DNA of 40,559 nt from CAWUJK01 sp963922865 (GCA_963922865.1 CAWUJK010000008.1:1-40559); one strand, 5' to 3'. Positions 1-9,286 are shown, numbered from the stretch's first letter. The notes: generated by a model not told the origin, from the sequence alone. A program made the numbers and translations.

Positions 1-11
1 ATATATTTGTT

Positions 12-122
12 TTATATTTGACAAAAATTAAGGTCAATAATATTCGCTAATTTTTCAGTATGATAATTTATAGCTCCATTATTAAGGTAAGTCTCCTTTT
101 GATCTTTTGTTAGTTCTATCAT
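12..122 (-). CDS. Small hypothetical protein, 36 aa
   Basis: A short minus-strand ORF running from ATG at 122 to TAA. The product is polar with a few hydrophobic residues (starts MIELTKDQKE) and has no recognisable motif, signal peptide or membrane segment. It lies at the window edge with no gene visible downstream, so its operon context is unknown. It could be a small regulator, the remnant of a longer gene, or chance. Low confidence. Confidence 0.3.
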   Translation of the reverse strand: MIELTKDQKETYLNNGAINYHTEKLANIIDLNFCQI

Positions 123-157
123 ATGTCTTTTTAAGATATAATATTTTTCTTATATAC

Positions 158-185
158 TTGCAAATAAAAACTTAATACTTACAAT
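158..185 (+). promoter_or_regulatory. Promoter of small RNA (TTGCAA-16-TACAAT)
   Basis: A -35 element TTGCAA (158-163) and a -10 element TACAAT (180-185) are separated by 16 bp. The TTGCAA/16-bp arrangement matches other promoters in this window. Transcription would start near 192 and run into the terminator at 268-292, with no ORF in between. Confidence 0.5.
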
Positions 186-238
186 GGATTAAAAGTACAA
201 GTTATATACATTCAATTCCTCCTATTGGATGTATTTAT

Positions 239-256
239 ATTTCTACTTTTGTAGAT
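239..256 (+). other. Cas12a (type V-A) crRNA-handle-like sequence, single copy
   Basis: The 18 bases ATTTCTACTTTTGTAGAT match the conserved 3' end of type V-A CRISPR repeats, whose handle is AATTTCTAC-loop-GTAGAT. The hairpin stem, the loop position and the trailing AT are all present. The upstream half of a normal 36-nt repeat is absent, and no second copy occurs in the window on either strand. It is therefore not an array; it is either a solitary repeat unit or convergent. Confidence 0.45.
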
Positions 257-267
257 AAAAATTGTTT

Positions 268-292
268 GAAGCCCTTAGAGGCTTCTTTTTTT
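268..292 (+). terminator. Intrinsic terminator of the small RNA
   Basis: A perfect 6-bp stem (GAAGCC 268-273 / GGCTTC 280-285) with loop CTTAGA is followed by a T-run on the plus strand. The minus-strand side has no T-run, so it acts for plus-strand transcription. Confidence 0.75.
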
Positions 293-311
293 AAAAAACA
301 GACTTATAGTG

Positions 312-545
312 TTAGAAAGGGTCAAAGTTTAATTGAAACACACAAGAACTCTTTCTTTTTCAATCTCAATCAGTTGTATATAAGAAACCATTATCATCAG
401 GAAAAGTAATATAATTTCAATCATACCCATTTACTTTTACAAGAGCATATTCTGAATATACACTCACATCTACTTCATTTGCTTGTAAAATTACACTCCA
501 TGGTTGTAATTTTGAAGACTGATTTTTATATTTTTTTAAATTCAT
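312..545 (-). CDS. Hypothetical protein, 77 aa
   Basis: An ORF from ATG at 545 to TAA with three in-frame TGA glycines near its C-terminal end (as in GYDGNY and DGDGKR). No signal peptide, membrane segment or family motif is visible. The pattern, rich in Val/Tyr/Asn and ending with aromatic residues, suggests a small beta-rich soluble protein. It stands alone with no neighbour within 270 bp upstream. Coding status rests on the open frame under code 25 and ordinary amino-acid composition. Confidence 0.5.
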
Positions 546-606
546 AAAATTTTATATTAAAATATAATTGCACCTTATAATATTATATATTCTAAATATA
601 TAAGTA

Positions 607-739
607 TTATTACCCTGGTCTCAACTCATATCTACTCAAAGTAGAATTCATTATTCATATGAAAAACATTCTTTACAATATAAATTTATATTGGTTCTCA
701 ATATAGTATAAAGAAGCCATGTTGGACCAGGAATAATAA
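607..739. repeat. 133-bp segment closed by ~19-bp imperfect inverted repeats
   Basis: The left arm (607-625, core CCCTGGTC) and right arm (721-739, core GACCAGG) are inverted copies matching over about 17 of 19 positions. Between them lie smaller hairpins: TCTACT/AGTAGA, the palindrome TATAAATTTATA, and ATATTG/CAATAT. No ORF of useful length spans it. It could be a structured RNA with a closing stem or a small MITE-like element. The rest of 546-816 holds no gene I can support. Confidence 0.4.
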
Positions 740-816
740 ATCATTTATATTTAGACATAGTTTTAGCTTTAAATAGATAAAAAATAAAATAGCTCTCTTG
801 TAATTTCCATATGAAA

Positions 817-1131
817 TTATTTTACTACAAATTCATAGTATATTTTAATAGTAGGTTCTTCTAATGTAGAAGAAGTAGTGGTTATTCACGAACACTTAGA
901 ACAGTTATGACACACATATGTTGATTTCTTTGATCTTGATGTATCTGCATATACTTCAAAATATTCCTTTATTCATTTATTTCACATTCTCCACACCTTA
1001 AAAAGTTATGATTTTCTCAAGCATAATTAGTTGAGTATCATATATAATTTTTGAATCTTTCATAATCATTAATAATATTAAATTTTATTTCAATCTAAGT
1101 AATATTTGAATAGTTTATATAAAAACTACTA
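817..1131 (-). pseudogene. Frameshifted zinc-ribbon ORF remnant
   Basis: Two overlapping minus-strand frames each encode half of a plausible zinc-binding domain. One frame (to TAA at 969-971) ends with LRCGECEINE. The next (817-987, possible ATG at 987) encodes TYVCHNCSKC and ends with FVVK. Read together across a frame change near 970 they give a CxxC...CxxC ribbon. The upstream part has an in-frame TAG (1095-1097) and no start codon. The gene therefore looks inactivated, or contains sequencing errors or a recoding site. The 56-aa downstream ORF could still be translated on its own. Confidence 0.4.
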
Positions 1132-1347
1132 ATTAATATCATTTAGAATAATCATTATTTCCTCATCCACATCAATTATATTAGATGTCTCTCATGAACT
1201 AGTATCTAATGATCATGATTCATTTATATTAGATACAATTTTTTCATTTTCTATAACTTCTGTTTTTCTAATATTTATACTATAATACACTATAATTATA
1301 GCTAATATTATTCATGTAAATATAACTCATAAAATTTTATTTTTCAT
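1129..1347 (-). CDS. Small membrane-anchored protein, 72 aa
   Basis: It begins MKNK and continues with one hydrophobic segment (about residues 5-24, ILGVIFTGIILAIIIVYY), then a polar, Ser/Glu-rich tail. That fits an N-terminal anchor with an exported or cytosolic acidic tail. The start is one base after the stop of the upstream gene (1349), so it is the last member of a minus operon beginning at 2409. The zinc-ribbon fragments follow directly, so this may be the N-terminal part of a once longer protein. No family recognised. Confidence 0.55.
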
Positions 1348-1348
1348 A

Positions 1349-1705
1349 TTACTTATTTTTATTCAACATATATAACTTAAATCCATCTAAATCATCTACT
1401 AAATACACTTTTGTTTTAGATATTTGTTTATATTTTTTTACTGGTCTTATAGTTTCTCATGATTGCCTTTCATACTCTCTAATATGATAACTTAGATCTT
1501 CAAGAGTATAATTAGTTAAGAATCTTTCATTTAAATATTTAAGAAGATTATCCATAGAGATTAATTCTTTATCTCCTAGTGGCTTTAAAACTCCATTAAA
1601 ATCTTTATCTCAAGATATCAAATTTTTTAAATAAGAAAAACAATAAGAAAAAGCATTATTTTTTGTATCAATATCTTCAGGGATATAAACCTCTATTTTT
1701 TTCAT
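1349..1705 (-). CDS. Hypothetical protein, 118 aa
   Basis: An open frame from ATG at 1705 with in-frame TGA glycines. The N-terminus MKKIEVYIPEDI resembles the opening of small DNA-associated or ribbon-helix-helix-like proteins, but no motif is decisive. The C-terminal part is basic (VKKYKQISKTK) and ends LYMLNKNK. It lies third in a four-gene minus operon with 1-14 bp gaps. The neighbour 1720-2091 starts with a similar IELSIPKTYL motif, hinting at related folds. Possibly a regulator or plasmid-maintenance protein; function unknown. Confidence 0.6.
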
Positions 1706-1719
1706 TTATTATTTTTATA

Positions 1720-2091
1720 TTAAAGTTCAATTTTATATTTTGTTCCATTCCTATTCATATAGGATAAAAACTCTCTGATCACTCATTTAGTATATACATC
1801 TGATCAATTAGTTCAAGATATTAATGGTACAATTTTTCTTCAATGTTCTTTTTCAATAAATATTTTAAAAGACTTGATATGATTATTAAAATTTTGTTTA
1901 CTCAATCAAAACATCTCTCTTATTTCTACAGTATTAAGAGGTGTTTCGTTTCAAAATTCTTTTAATTCTCCAGGAATATCTGAATTAATAATCATCTCCC
2001 TTGATATTCTTATTATTCATCATAGAAATTTATTTTTATTTTCTAAATAAGTTTTGGGAATACTTAATTCTATTTTTTCTCTATCTGACAT
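1720..2091 (-). CDS. Putative HTH DNA-binding protein, 123 aa
   Basis: Residues about 55-75 (NTVEIREMFGLSKQNFNNHI) fit a helix-turn-helix with a turn glycine encoded by TGA. The following segment, with a basic stretch and aromatic residues, could be a wing or dimerisation region. It is the second gene of the minus operon from 2409, which has a strong promoter with a palindrome at its start site. An autoregulator is a reasonable inference; the binding target is unknown. Confidence 0.6.
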
Positions 2092-2100
2092 ATATTATTA

Positions 2101-2409
2101 TTAAAATAATTGAAATAAATCTTCTTCATATAAGAATTTTTCATTTTGAAATCTTATTCATAAAATTCCACAAATAATTTTCATATACCTTTCCGAATGT
2201 ACTGTTACCAATAAATTTTTAGTAGTACACTTAAATCTACCAAATCATCCTAGATTAACTTCTCTTTTAATATAAGAAATATTACTTCATTCTGAAGTTC
2301 TTTTCCAACCATCAATTTTTCTTATAATACTATCAACAATATTATCTCTTTTACTATATGATAAATCTAATGTATAAACACTATTTAAATTTTGTTTAAC
2401 TTTTTTCAT
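2101..2409 (-). CDS. Hypothetical protein, 102 aa, first gene of operon
   Basis: First gene behind the promoter at 2486-2514. The product is basic, with paired glycines VNLGGFGRFK in the middle and an acidic-aromatic end (LYEEDLFQLF). The central part (SYIKREVNLGGFGRFKCTTKN) suggests a small beta-rich nucleic-acid-binding fold, but no named family is recognised. No membrane segment. A gap of 9 bp separates it from the HTH gene downstream. Confidence 0.55.
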
Positions 2410-2439
2410 AATCTAACCGATTAAAAATATAAATATCAG

Positions 2440-2514
2440 TTTCTCTCCCGACACGAGGAGGTAATATTTTAAATATTACATAAACAGTATACTCTTTTTA
2501 TTGTCTTGTGTCAA
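2440..2514 (-). promoter_or_regulatory. Strong promoter, start-site palindrome and structured leader
   Basis: On the minus strand TTGACA (2514-2509), a 17-bp spacer and TATACT (2491-2486) form a near-consensus promoter. At the expected start lies a 19-bp near-palindrome GTAATATTT/AAATATTAC (2461-2479), either an operator or a 5' hairpin. Next comes CCTCC followed by GGGAG (about 2445-2462), which can pair into a short hairpin. The ATG is about 35 bases further on. The combination suggests repression at the start site or leader-level control of the operon from 2409. Confidence 0.6.
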
Positions 2515-2552
2515 GTTTTTTTTTGACTCTGGTAAATTATTTAATTTAAAAG

Positions 2553-2580
2553 AAAATAAAAAAGGCTTATTATAGCCTTT
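2553..2580 (-). terminator. Terminator of the HU gene
   Basis: The inverted repeat AAAGGCT (2561-2567) / AGCCTTT (2574-2580) is followed on the minus strand by TTTATTTT. It lies 10 bp past the HU stop codon. Confidence 0.75.
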
Positions 2581-2590
2581 GATAAAAGAA

Positions 2591-2863
2591 TTATTTTACT
2601 GTCTCTTTTAATGTTTTACCTGCTCTAAATACCGGAGATTTCATAGCTTTAATAGTTAGTTTTTCCCCAGTTCTAGGATTTACTCAATTTCTTTCAGCTC
2701 TATGAGATATTTTAAAAGCACCAAAACCAGTAATATTAACCTCTCTATCTGCTTTCAATTCATCAGTAATCACTTCAATTTGTCATGCTAATACTTTAGA
2801 AACAGCATCTTGAGATAAACCAGTTTTTTCAGCAACAGCTTTAATAAAATCTTGTTTTTTCAT
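2591..2863 (-). CDS. hup: HU-family DNA-binding protein
   Basis: The 90-aa product has the full HU/IHF fold signature: N-terminal MKKQDFIKAVAEKTGLSQ, the central ITGFGAFKISHRAERNG, then VNPRTGEKLTIKAMKSP (the DNA-bending arm with its conserved proline) and the end VFRAGKTLKE. Length is the family norm. HU is a histone-like protein that bends and compacts DNA and assists replication and recombination. It has its own terminator. Upstream (2864-2951) is AT-rich with a hairpin TTAGCT/AGCTAA and -10-like TATAAT. It could serve the element itself, or be the host HU if this is chromosomal. Confidence 0.95.
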
Positions 2864-2951
2864 AATGTATATTATTATAAAATATAAAATTAGCTTAATA
2901 ATAGCTAATGTAATAACATAATACAAATTACATTATTAATATTATCCATCA

Positions 2952-3242
2952 TTACACATATCAATTTAAATATTTATCTAATATAAATTTTGCTTCTTTT
3001 AAATAAGAAATGGATTTAGAGGTAAATCAACCTAGTTGTAATCTATTAATATTAGATTGTAAACTAAGTGACATTTTCCACATCATGCCATCATCTTTAT
3101 TTTTTAGATATATACTAGATAAGTCATATAAACTTTCTATTATATCATCAATATCTTCTACCTTATAATACTCATCTAAAGTATCTATAGCTTTTTTTAT
3201 ATTATCATCAAAAGTATGTATCTCATTGATATTAGGGTACAT
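2952..3242 (-). CDS. Hypothetical helical protein, 96 aa
   Basis: Opens with MYPNINEIHTFDDNIKKAID and is almost wholly predicted alpha-helical, with repeated pairs such as LYDLSSIYL and SYLKEAKFIL that resemble TPR-type helices. Two adjacent glycines near residue 71 (GGT TGA) split the frame in the standard code. It lies 38 bp downstream of the primase gene in the same direction and may be co-transcribed. It could be an adaptor protein; no specific family is recognised. Confidence 0.55.
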
Positions 3243-3280
3243 GGTATTCTTAGTTAAGTTTTAAAAAAATAAAGTATAAA

Positions 3281-5359
3281 TTATTTAATCAAGTTAGTAA
3301 TAAATTTTTTTAAATTTTCATTGTTTCATTTTCTGCAATAATTATAATTCCTTCATGTCAATAAATCTATATACTCAGGAGCTTCAACTTTATATCATTC
3401 ATATTCTCATTCAGATAAAAGTCTATTAAATCTTTTTATCTCTTCAGGTCATCAATTTACCAAAGCTTTTAATTCCTTTGAAATAGGATTTTGAATTTCA
3501 TCTCTAGCAAAAATCCATTCTTCTTCTTTAAAGTTTCCTGAATCTCTCATTTCTTCCCAATTCATATAAGTGTTATCATCATCTACAACTGTTCTAACAA
3601 CTATATCTTTCTTTTGTATATTTAATTTTTTAACTCATAATTCTTTACTTCACTTCAGTAATATCGAAGGTTTATACATTTTTTGTATTTCTTTTAATGT
3701 CTTTCATTTTAAAGAATCAAATTCAGAATCACTTAGAGGTTTTACAACAGATCAAGTAGACGGATGAATACTCCATTCAACTCTAATTAATCATCTTAAA
3801 TCTCAACTATATAGTCAAAGATCTATTTTAATATTATTTTGATGAGCAAAATCAATTAATCATTCATAAATTTTCTTAATATTAAGTTCATCTTGTTTTA
3901 TAAATTCAATAATTTCAGGTACAACTTTAGATATTATTGAACCAGGTATTCTAATATGAAATCACTTAGATCCAGAAAAATTTAATGAAAAGGGTATTTT
4001 TTTAGAATTTAATAGATCTCTCATTTTTTTACATTCATCATATGATTCAGTACTATTTCAATCATGTGTATCAAAATCATATACAAAATCAAAGGATTCT
4101 AGTAAATCTAATTTATTATTTCATAAAAACTCTTTCATTTTTTTTGATGAAACTTTTCAGTCGGAATCACTATTAAAATTATATATGGAAGATCTTTTTA
4201 TGTTTTCAGATAATACAGCATTATCTATGTCGTATGATCATACTGATTTAAAAAAATGTAATGGTGTAGTTAAGACTCAAGTTGAATTTATTGTAATTCA
4301 ATATGATTCTAACATTAATTTAGATACAGGTGTATTATTCATAAAAAAAGGTCTTCTTTCTATAAATCAATTTATAGAATATATATAATTTTTTCAATTA
4401 TTTTCTTGAATTTTCCTTAACTCTAAAACTTTTTTTACAATAGAATCATTATCAATTTTAACTGTCCTTAATTTTCATCATATGGAATATGAAAAACGAT
4501 GTTCTCATTCAGCTGTTTTTTCATAATCTATATAATTATTTAAAACCATTACTCAAGCTCTAACATCCTTTAGTGTTACAAAGGCTCATTCTCTCCTATC
4601 TAAAGATGAAGTTATTAATCTAGCTATAGAATTTTTCATAGATCCTTGATACCATAATTTTTTTTCTTCAGATATTTGTTTTTCTTTAATATAAAGATCT
4701 ACAGTGTCTATTTTCTTAGTTTCTTTTTCTACTAAACTATTATCTTTTTTTATTTCTTGTTTATCTTCAAATATATCTTTAATATCATTATTTTGTATTT
4801 CCTTATCTTCAGCTGAAGATTTTTGTTTTTTATTAATAGAAATTTTTATTTCATTACCTGGTTCTATAGATTCTACATTGTATTTATAATTGCTACTATT
4901 AATAATAGGTGTTTCTATTAAATAATTAACTGAAGATTTAATTGTTTTTCAAGTTGATTTTTCTAATAATGTTGGTTTTCTTCATTCTATAGTGTGATAA
5001 AAGTAAATATCTCTTGAATCATATTTTCAATAAGATCTTAAGGGGACTCATTTATCATCATTAAAAAACTTTTGGAACATATTCCTGAAATTTTCATCTG
5101 TTTTAGTTGTCTCTCAAAGTATTTTTAAAATATTTTGAGAATTTAATTTATTATCATAAAAGAAATATACATGAAATCATGTTTTTGTTTTATATACATC
5201 TGCATTAGATAAACCAAACTTATTCATTATAAAGTTTAATTCTGATCTAATTTCAGAAAATTTATCTTCAGTAAAATTATCATAATCTAAAATAAGGAAA
5301 TATCTATCTTTCCCTAATTTGTTTGTAATTCATCATGCTAATGTAAATACTTTACTCAT
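3281..5359 (-). CDS. Archaeo-eukaryotic-type primase (PriS-like), 692 aa
   Basis: The C-terminal half has the catalytic pattern of the archaeo-eukaryotic primase superfamily: YDFDTHD with metal-binding Asp 428 and 430, SGSKGFHIRI with His 468, and RVEWSIHPSTG with His 532 followed by VVKPLS, as in PriS and LigD-type polymerases. The N-terminal ~70 residues repeat the theme in shorter form (LILDYDNF, then YKTKTGFHVYFF), suggesting a second, perhaps inactive, AEP-like unit. A charged linker (about 170-230) joins them. The enzyme would synthesise primers for replication of the element. The 307-aa gene upstream ends 14 bp away, so they form an operon. No helicase domain is present. Confidence 0.8.
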
Positions 5360-5373
5360 ATTTATTTTTATAA

Positions 5374-6297
5374 TTAAACTAATGTTGAGTCTTCTATATT
5401 AAATCAATCTTTTTCATCCTCTCTTTCTCTAATATATTTAGTCATTCAATGTTCATCTTTAATTATATCTATAACATCTTCTTTGATTTTCTCATGATTA
5501 AAAAATTCTTCATCATAAACACTGAAACCTGATATTGTTCTTATTGATATCTCACACTTAAAGTCTGCTTCTGTTCATTCTTCATGATTATACATCATAC
5601 TCCATACTCATGGAACATACATATACTGAGTTTGTTCTATTATTTCTCTCCTATCAATTATTATTTTTTCTTTTAGTACTTTTTTTGTATATTCTTTATC
5701 TATTTTAATTTTAAATTTCCATTCATAATTATCTCTGAAATCTTTTTCTTCTATTCATTCTTTTCTTATAGGAATTTTAACAATTTCTTTTTTAGGTGGT
5801 TTATCTAATTTACCTAAGAAAGAGTATTTAATCTCTCTTTCTTGAATATCTTTTATTTCTAATTCTGTAAGTTCTTTAATAACTCATTCAGTAGAAAATC
5901 TTTTAATTATTTTTAGATCTTTAATTTTTTTTTTACTTACCATTAATTGAATTTTTTTCAATCTATCATCAGATATATTAGTTTCTTTTTTTGAAATAAA
6001 TATATTATATATATTCTTAATCCATCAAATAAATCACTTTTCTTTTTTTAGTGTTTTATATTTTACATCTGTTATTTCTAAGTTTTCATAAACTTCATAT
6101 TGAGATAATTGAGAATCAATTTCTCTTTCTCTATAAAAAATAAAGTCAAAATATTTTTTTTCTTCAAATTTCTCTTTAAAAAGATCATATGAAATTTCTT
6201 CAGAATTATAAACATATCATTCTGAAAGAAGTTTTTTTTCTTGTTCTTCAACAAGGTTTATGTCTAAATTTTTATTTAAATCGTAATGATATCACAT
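5374..6297 (-). CDS. Hypothetical protein, 307 aa, with primase
   Basis: A highly charged soluble protein beginning MGYHYDLNKNLD. A basic/hydrophobic patch (KKEKGFIGWIKNIYNIFISKK) lies near residues 85-105. The last third contains SGFSVYDEEFFNHEKIKED and an acidic tail. No catalytic motif or membrane span stands out. It is the first gene of the primase operon, directly behind the divergent promoter at 6330-6357, so a replication accessory role is possible but unproven. Confidence 0.6.
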
Positions 6298-6329
6298 AAA
6301 TTCTTTTTAAATAATTAATTCTTCCTATT

Positions 6330-6424
6330 ATTATAAGGTTTTTTTAAATAAAATCAAATAATTTACATACTTTTTTATATATTTTATGTTTTTAATTTGA
6401 TTTTATGTGATGTTAGTATATTAT
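6330..6424. promoter_or_regulatory. Divergent promoters embedded in a perfect inverted repeat
   Basis: The arms ATAAAATCAAAT (6348-6359) and ATTTGATTTTAT (6395-6406) form a perfect 12-bp inverted repeat 35 bp apart, and each contains one -35 element. Leftward: TTGATT (6357-6352), 16 bp, TATAAT (6335-6330). Rightward: TTGATT (6397-6402), 16 bp, TATTAT (6419-6424). One dimeric factor bound to both arms could control the primase operon and the plus-strand operon together. Confidence 0.6.
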
Positions 6425-6450
6425 AAGAATATTTATATGTATAGCAAATT

Positions 6451-7206
6451 ATGAAAAATATAGAAAACATTTTAGAGTTAAAAAATATAATAGGTAATAA
6501 AAATATACCTATAATACCAGTAAAAATAAAAGATATATTAACTGAATCATTAGCTTATGATTGAGAATTAAATAAAGAACAAATAAGAGTATTAAAAGAA
6601 AGAAATAAATATATAAACAATATTCTAGATAATAAAAAAATAAAACTATTTAACATTAATATAGAAGATAAATTTATTGATATAAAAAAGAAAACTCAGC
6701 AAAGTAATAATAATTTACTTTGTCTGTTTTTGATAAATTATATATATGAATACTGGTCAGATATATTTGGAATATGAAATAAAAAAATAAGACCTTATAT
6801 TGAAGAATGAAATTTTACCACAAAAGCATTATTAAAAAATATAACAAATTTTTTATTTCATATTCTAAATAAAAAACCTTTTTTAAGATATAATTATACA
6901 AAAGGATTACTGATAACAAACTCCTTATTAAACATAATATGAATACCAGGAATTAATTTATATTATAATGATAGAAAAAGAGTACTAAGGTACATTGATT
7001 ATTATATAGATTTTGAAAAAGAAGTTTTGCTAACTATAGAATCATGATTAAATAGAATTATTGCTGAAGGTACGAGTGAATATAAAATAGTCAATATATC
7101 TCAACTAAGAAAAATAAAATGAGTAAAGAACCCATATATAAAGCCTGGAACATGGTGGTATTGAGATGATAGAAAAAAATATACTTTCATTAGTAATAAA
7201 ATTTAA
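6451..7206 (+). CDS. Hypothetical protein, 251 aa
   Basis: Starts MKNIENILELKNII after the rightward promoter. The N-terminal ~90 residues are highly charged helices. The rest is rich in Ile/Asn/Tyr, with YWSDIFGIGNKKIRPYIEE in the centre and a C-terminal basic region (ISQLRKIKGVKNPYIKPGT, then WWYGDDRKKYTF). The end could be a small beta domain that binds nucleic acid or wall polymer. No membrane segment is certain. It is 10 bp from the YdjM-like gene and is likely co-transcribed. Function unknown. Confidence 0.6.
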
Positions 7207-7216
7207 CTAAATATAA

Positions 7217-8137
7217 ATGGAGAGAAAGACTCATATTCTTTTTACAATAACATGAATATATTGATTAGGTTTACTATTAAAAAAATACAACATAGAAAGT
7301 GATTTAGCTATGTGGTATATTTTCGTTGTAAGTTCTTTTCCATTAATAAGTATTCCCTATCAAGTAATAGTCACATCATTGCCTGATTCTGACTTATATA
7401 ATAGCAGATTAAATAAAACCGTTTTGGCTCCAGCAATTTGAATATTATCTTTTTTTGTAAAGCATAGATGATTTACACATAGAATTGAAGGAATAATATT
7501 TTTTAGTATTTTAATGCTATTTTTATACATAATATGAACTAATATAATAATACTAGCTATATTATCTTTTTTATCAGTTACGATAATATGGGTCTTGATT
7601 GATGACCTAAAAATAAATATATTATGAATAAAAATTAGAAAAATTTGAATAGGAAAAAATGCTATATATGTAGATAAAAAGTTTATTGATAAATTATTAT
7701 CAACTTTAATTATAGTATTTTTTCCTATTCTTTTAATTCCTGAGGTATATAAACTATTTTTAGTTAGTTTGATCCTTGCTTATATATTTCATATGATTTG
7801 AGATGCATTTTCTAAGGAATGATGGACAATAACAAAAATACCTTTTAGTGATAAAAAAATAAAATTTCAAATGCCAAAATTTTTAGCATTTAGAGTTTGA
7901 TGATCATTCGAAAGAAAATTTATTAAACCCATACTATGGTTTACTTTGTTTTTTATAGTAATAATTGACTATAAATTTTGGGGAGAAAAATTAATAAGTG
8001 AAACTATAATAAATTTTAATCAAATAAATATTATTTACAATAACCCTAATATATTAATAGAAGATCTAGAAAATACGAAAGAAAGATTTAATAATATCTT
8101 AAACTTTATAAAGAATGTCAGTTCAAAAATAAATTAA
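7217..8137 (+). CDS. YdjM/DUF457-like membrane protein, 306 aa
   Basis: The protein has several hydrophobic segments in its first ~200 residues and another near residues 235-255. It carries the signature of membrane-bound YdjM/DUF457 proteins: HRGFTH (83-88) in a loop after the first spans, and a later FHMIGDAFSKEGW (a degenerate H..D...GW). These proteins are annotated as possible metal-dependent membrane hydrolases; their reaction is poorly known. The C-terminal ~60 residues are a charged helix. It overlaps the end of the convergent ATPase gene by 4 bp. Confidence 0.7.
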
Positions 8138-9264
8138 TTCATTCATATTTTATCTTTTAGATCTATTATCCTAGAATATGGACATGATTCAAGTCATTTT
8201 TCTAATGAGATTTCTTGATTTTCAATCTTATCAACAATAGAATCAGACATAAGTAAATGTGGTTTTCTTGTCATTAATTGAGATAAATTTTTCGTGTTAT
8301 CATCTTTAATGTATCATTTAACCTGGTTAGTATTAGTAAGTACCTCAAATACAGCAACTTTTCATTTTCAATTTTTTCTTTTAATTAACCTTTGAGATAT
8401 AAAACACCTAAATAAAGTAGATAGTTTATTTAATATTTCGTGCTTTTCTTCAGGAGTGTACGATCAAACAATAGAATCAAATATACTTGTTGTATCTGGT
8501 GTGTGCAGTGTAGTAATAACCATAACTCACTTTTCTACCAACCTAATAACTTCCCTAACTATAGAAGGAGTTGTCATTTCTTGTACTACAACTATATCAG
8601 GTGTTTGTCTCATACATGCTTCAACTCAAGTTTCTAAAGTATCAAAATCAAAGATCTTCTCTCTTTGCTCTATAATAGATTTTGAATCTTTAGAATAAAT
8701 ATATTCTATAGGATCTTCCAAAGTAACCACATTAACTATTTCATTATTAAACAATTCTTGTAAAATAGAAGCAATAGTAGTAGATTTTCATGAACCTGGT
8801 CTAGCTGAAACAATTATAAGACCTCATTCTTTATACTTTTTTACCTCTTCTCTTATTATTTCTGGTACGCTTAAATCATTTGGTTTAAACATTCTAAAAG
8901 GTAATTTTCTTATCCTCATAAATGATTTTCATTGTCATAAAGACCAGTTAATTCTTAAAGGTATTCATCTAATAGTATAGGAATAATTCACATGTCAATG
9001 TTTTTTAAAATTATAAAAAAAATCTTCTTCTAATTTTTCTTCTCATTCAAATTTTTCTGATATTATAGTTTTTTGGATATTAATTATATCTAGATCATCT
9101 AATTTAAATTTTAATTTATGAGTTAACCATTCAGAACTATCCATATAATAAACTATATATCATTCCTTAACTATGATTTCTGATATATTTTCTTTTTCTT
9201 TATCTGAATTACCAAAAAAACCTTCAATCAATACTTCAAGCTGTTCTTTTAATTTATTAGTCAT
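8134..9264 (-). CDS. PilT-like type IV pilus ATPase, 376 aa
   Basis: A secretion ATPase of the PilT/GspE superfamily. Walker A is ARPGSGKSTT (Gly157-Thr162 core). It is followed by VVTLEDPIEY (Asp box), Walker B DIVVVQEM, and TTLHT (His box). The short N-terminal domain and ~376-aa length fit the retraction-type ATPases better than PilB. In most PilT proteins the AIRNLIRE motif follows; here it is not evident. It would power pilus retraction or act as a second motor beside the PilB at 15743. It is the last gene of the pilus operon. Confidence 0.85.
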
Positions 9265-9286
9265 GATTCTAAAATTATTATTATAA

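Larger units (their letters stand above)
192..292 (+). ncRNA. Putative ~100-nt structured small RNA with a Cas12a-repeat-like hairpin
   Basis: A predicted transcript between a promoter and an intrinsic terminator, without a coding ORF. It folds as three consecutive hairpins. The first has a 9-bp stem (TACATTCAA 207-215 with TTGGATGTA 225-233, one G-U pair) whose loop carries CCTCCT (218-223), complementary to Shine-Dalgarno sequences. The second (242-255, TCTAC-TTTT-GTAGA) sits in a stretch matching the Cas12a crRNA 5' handle. The third is the terminator. Transcription is inferred. It may be a regulatory RNA of the element, for example for copy control, or an RNA that mimics a CRISPR repeat. 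Confidence 0.5.

Noticed and set aside
239..256. A CRISPR array
   Set aside because: Only one handle-like unit exists; no second repeat or spacer series was found on either strand, so it is reported as a solitary unit only.
3570..3767. Plus-strand ORF inside the primase gene
   Set aside because: It is antisense to a frame with clear primase motifs, has no ribosome-binding site or family signature, and is a shadow of the coding strand.
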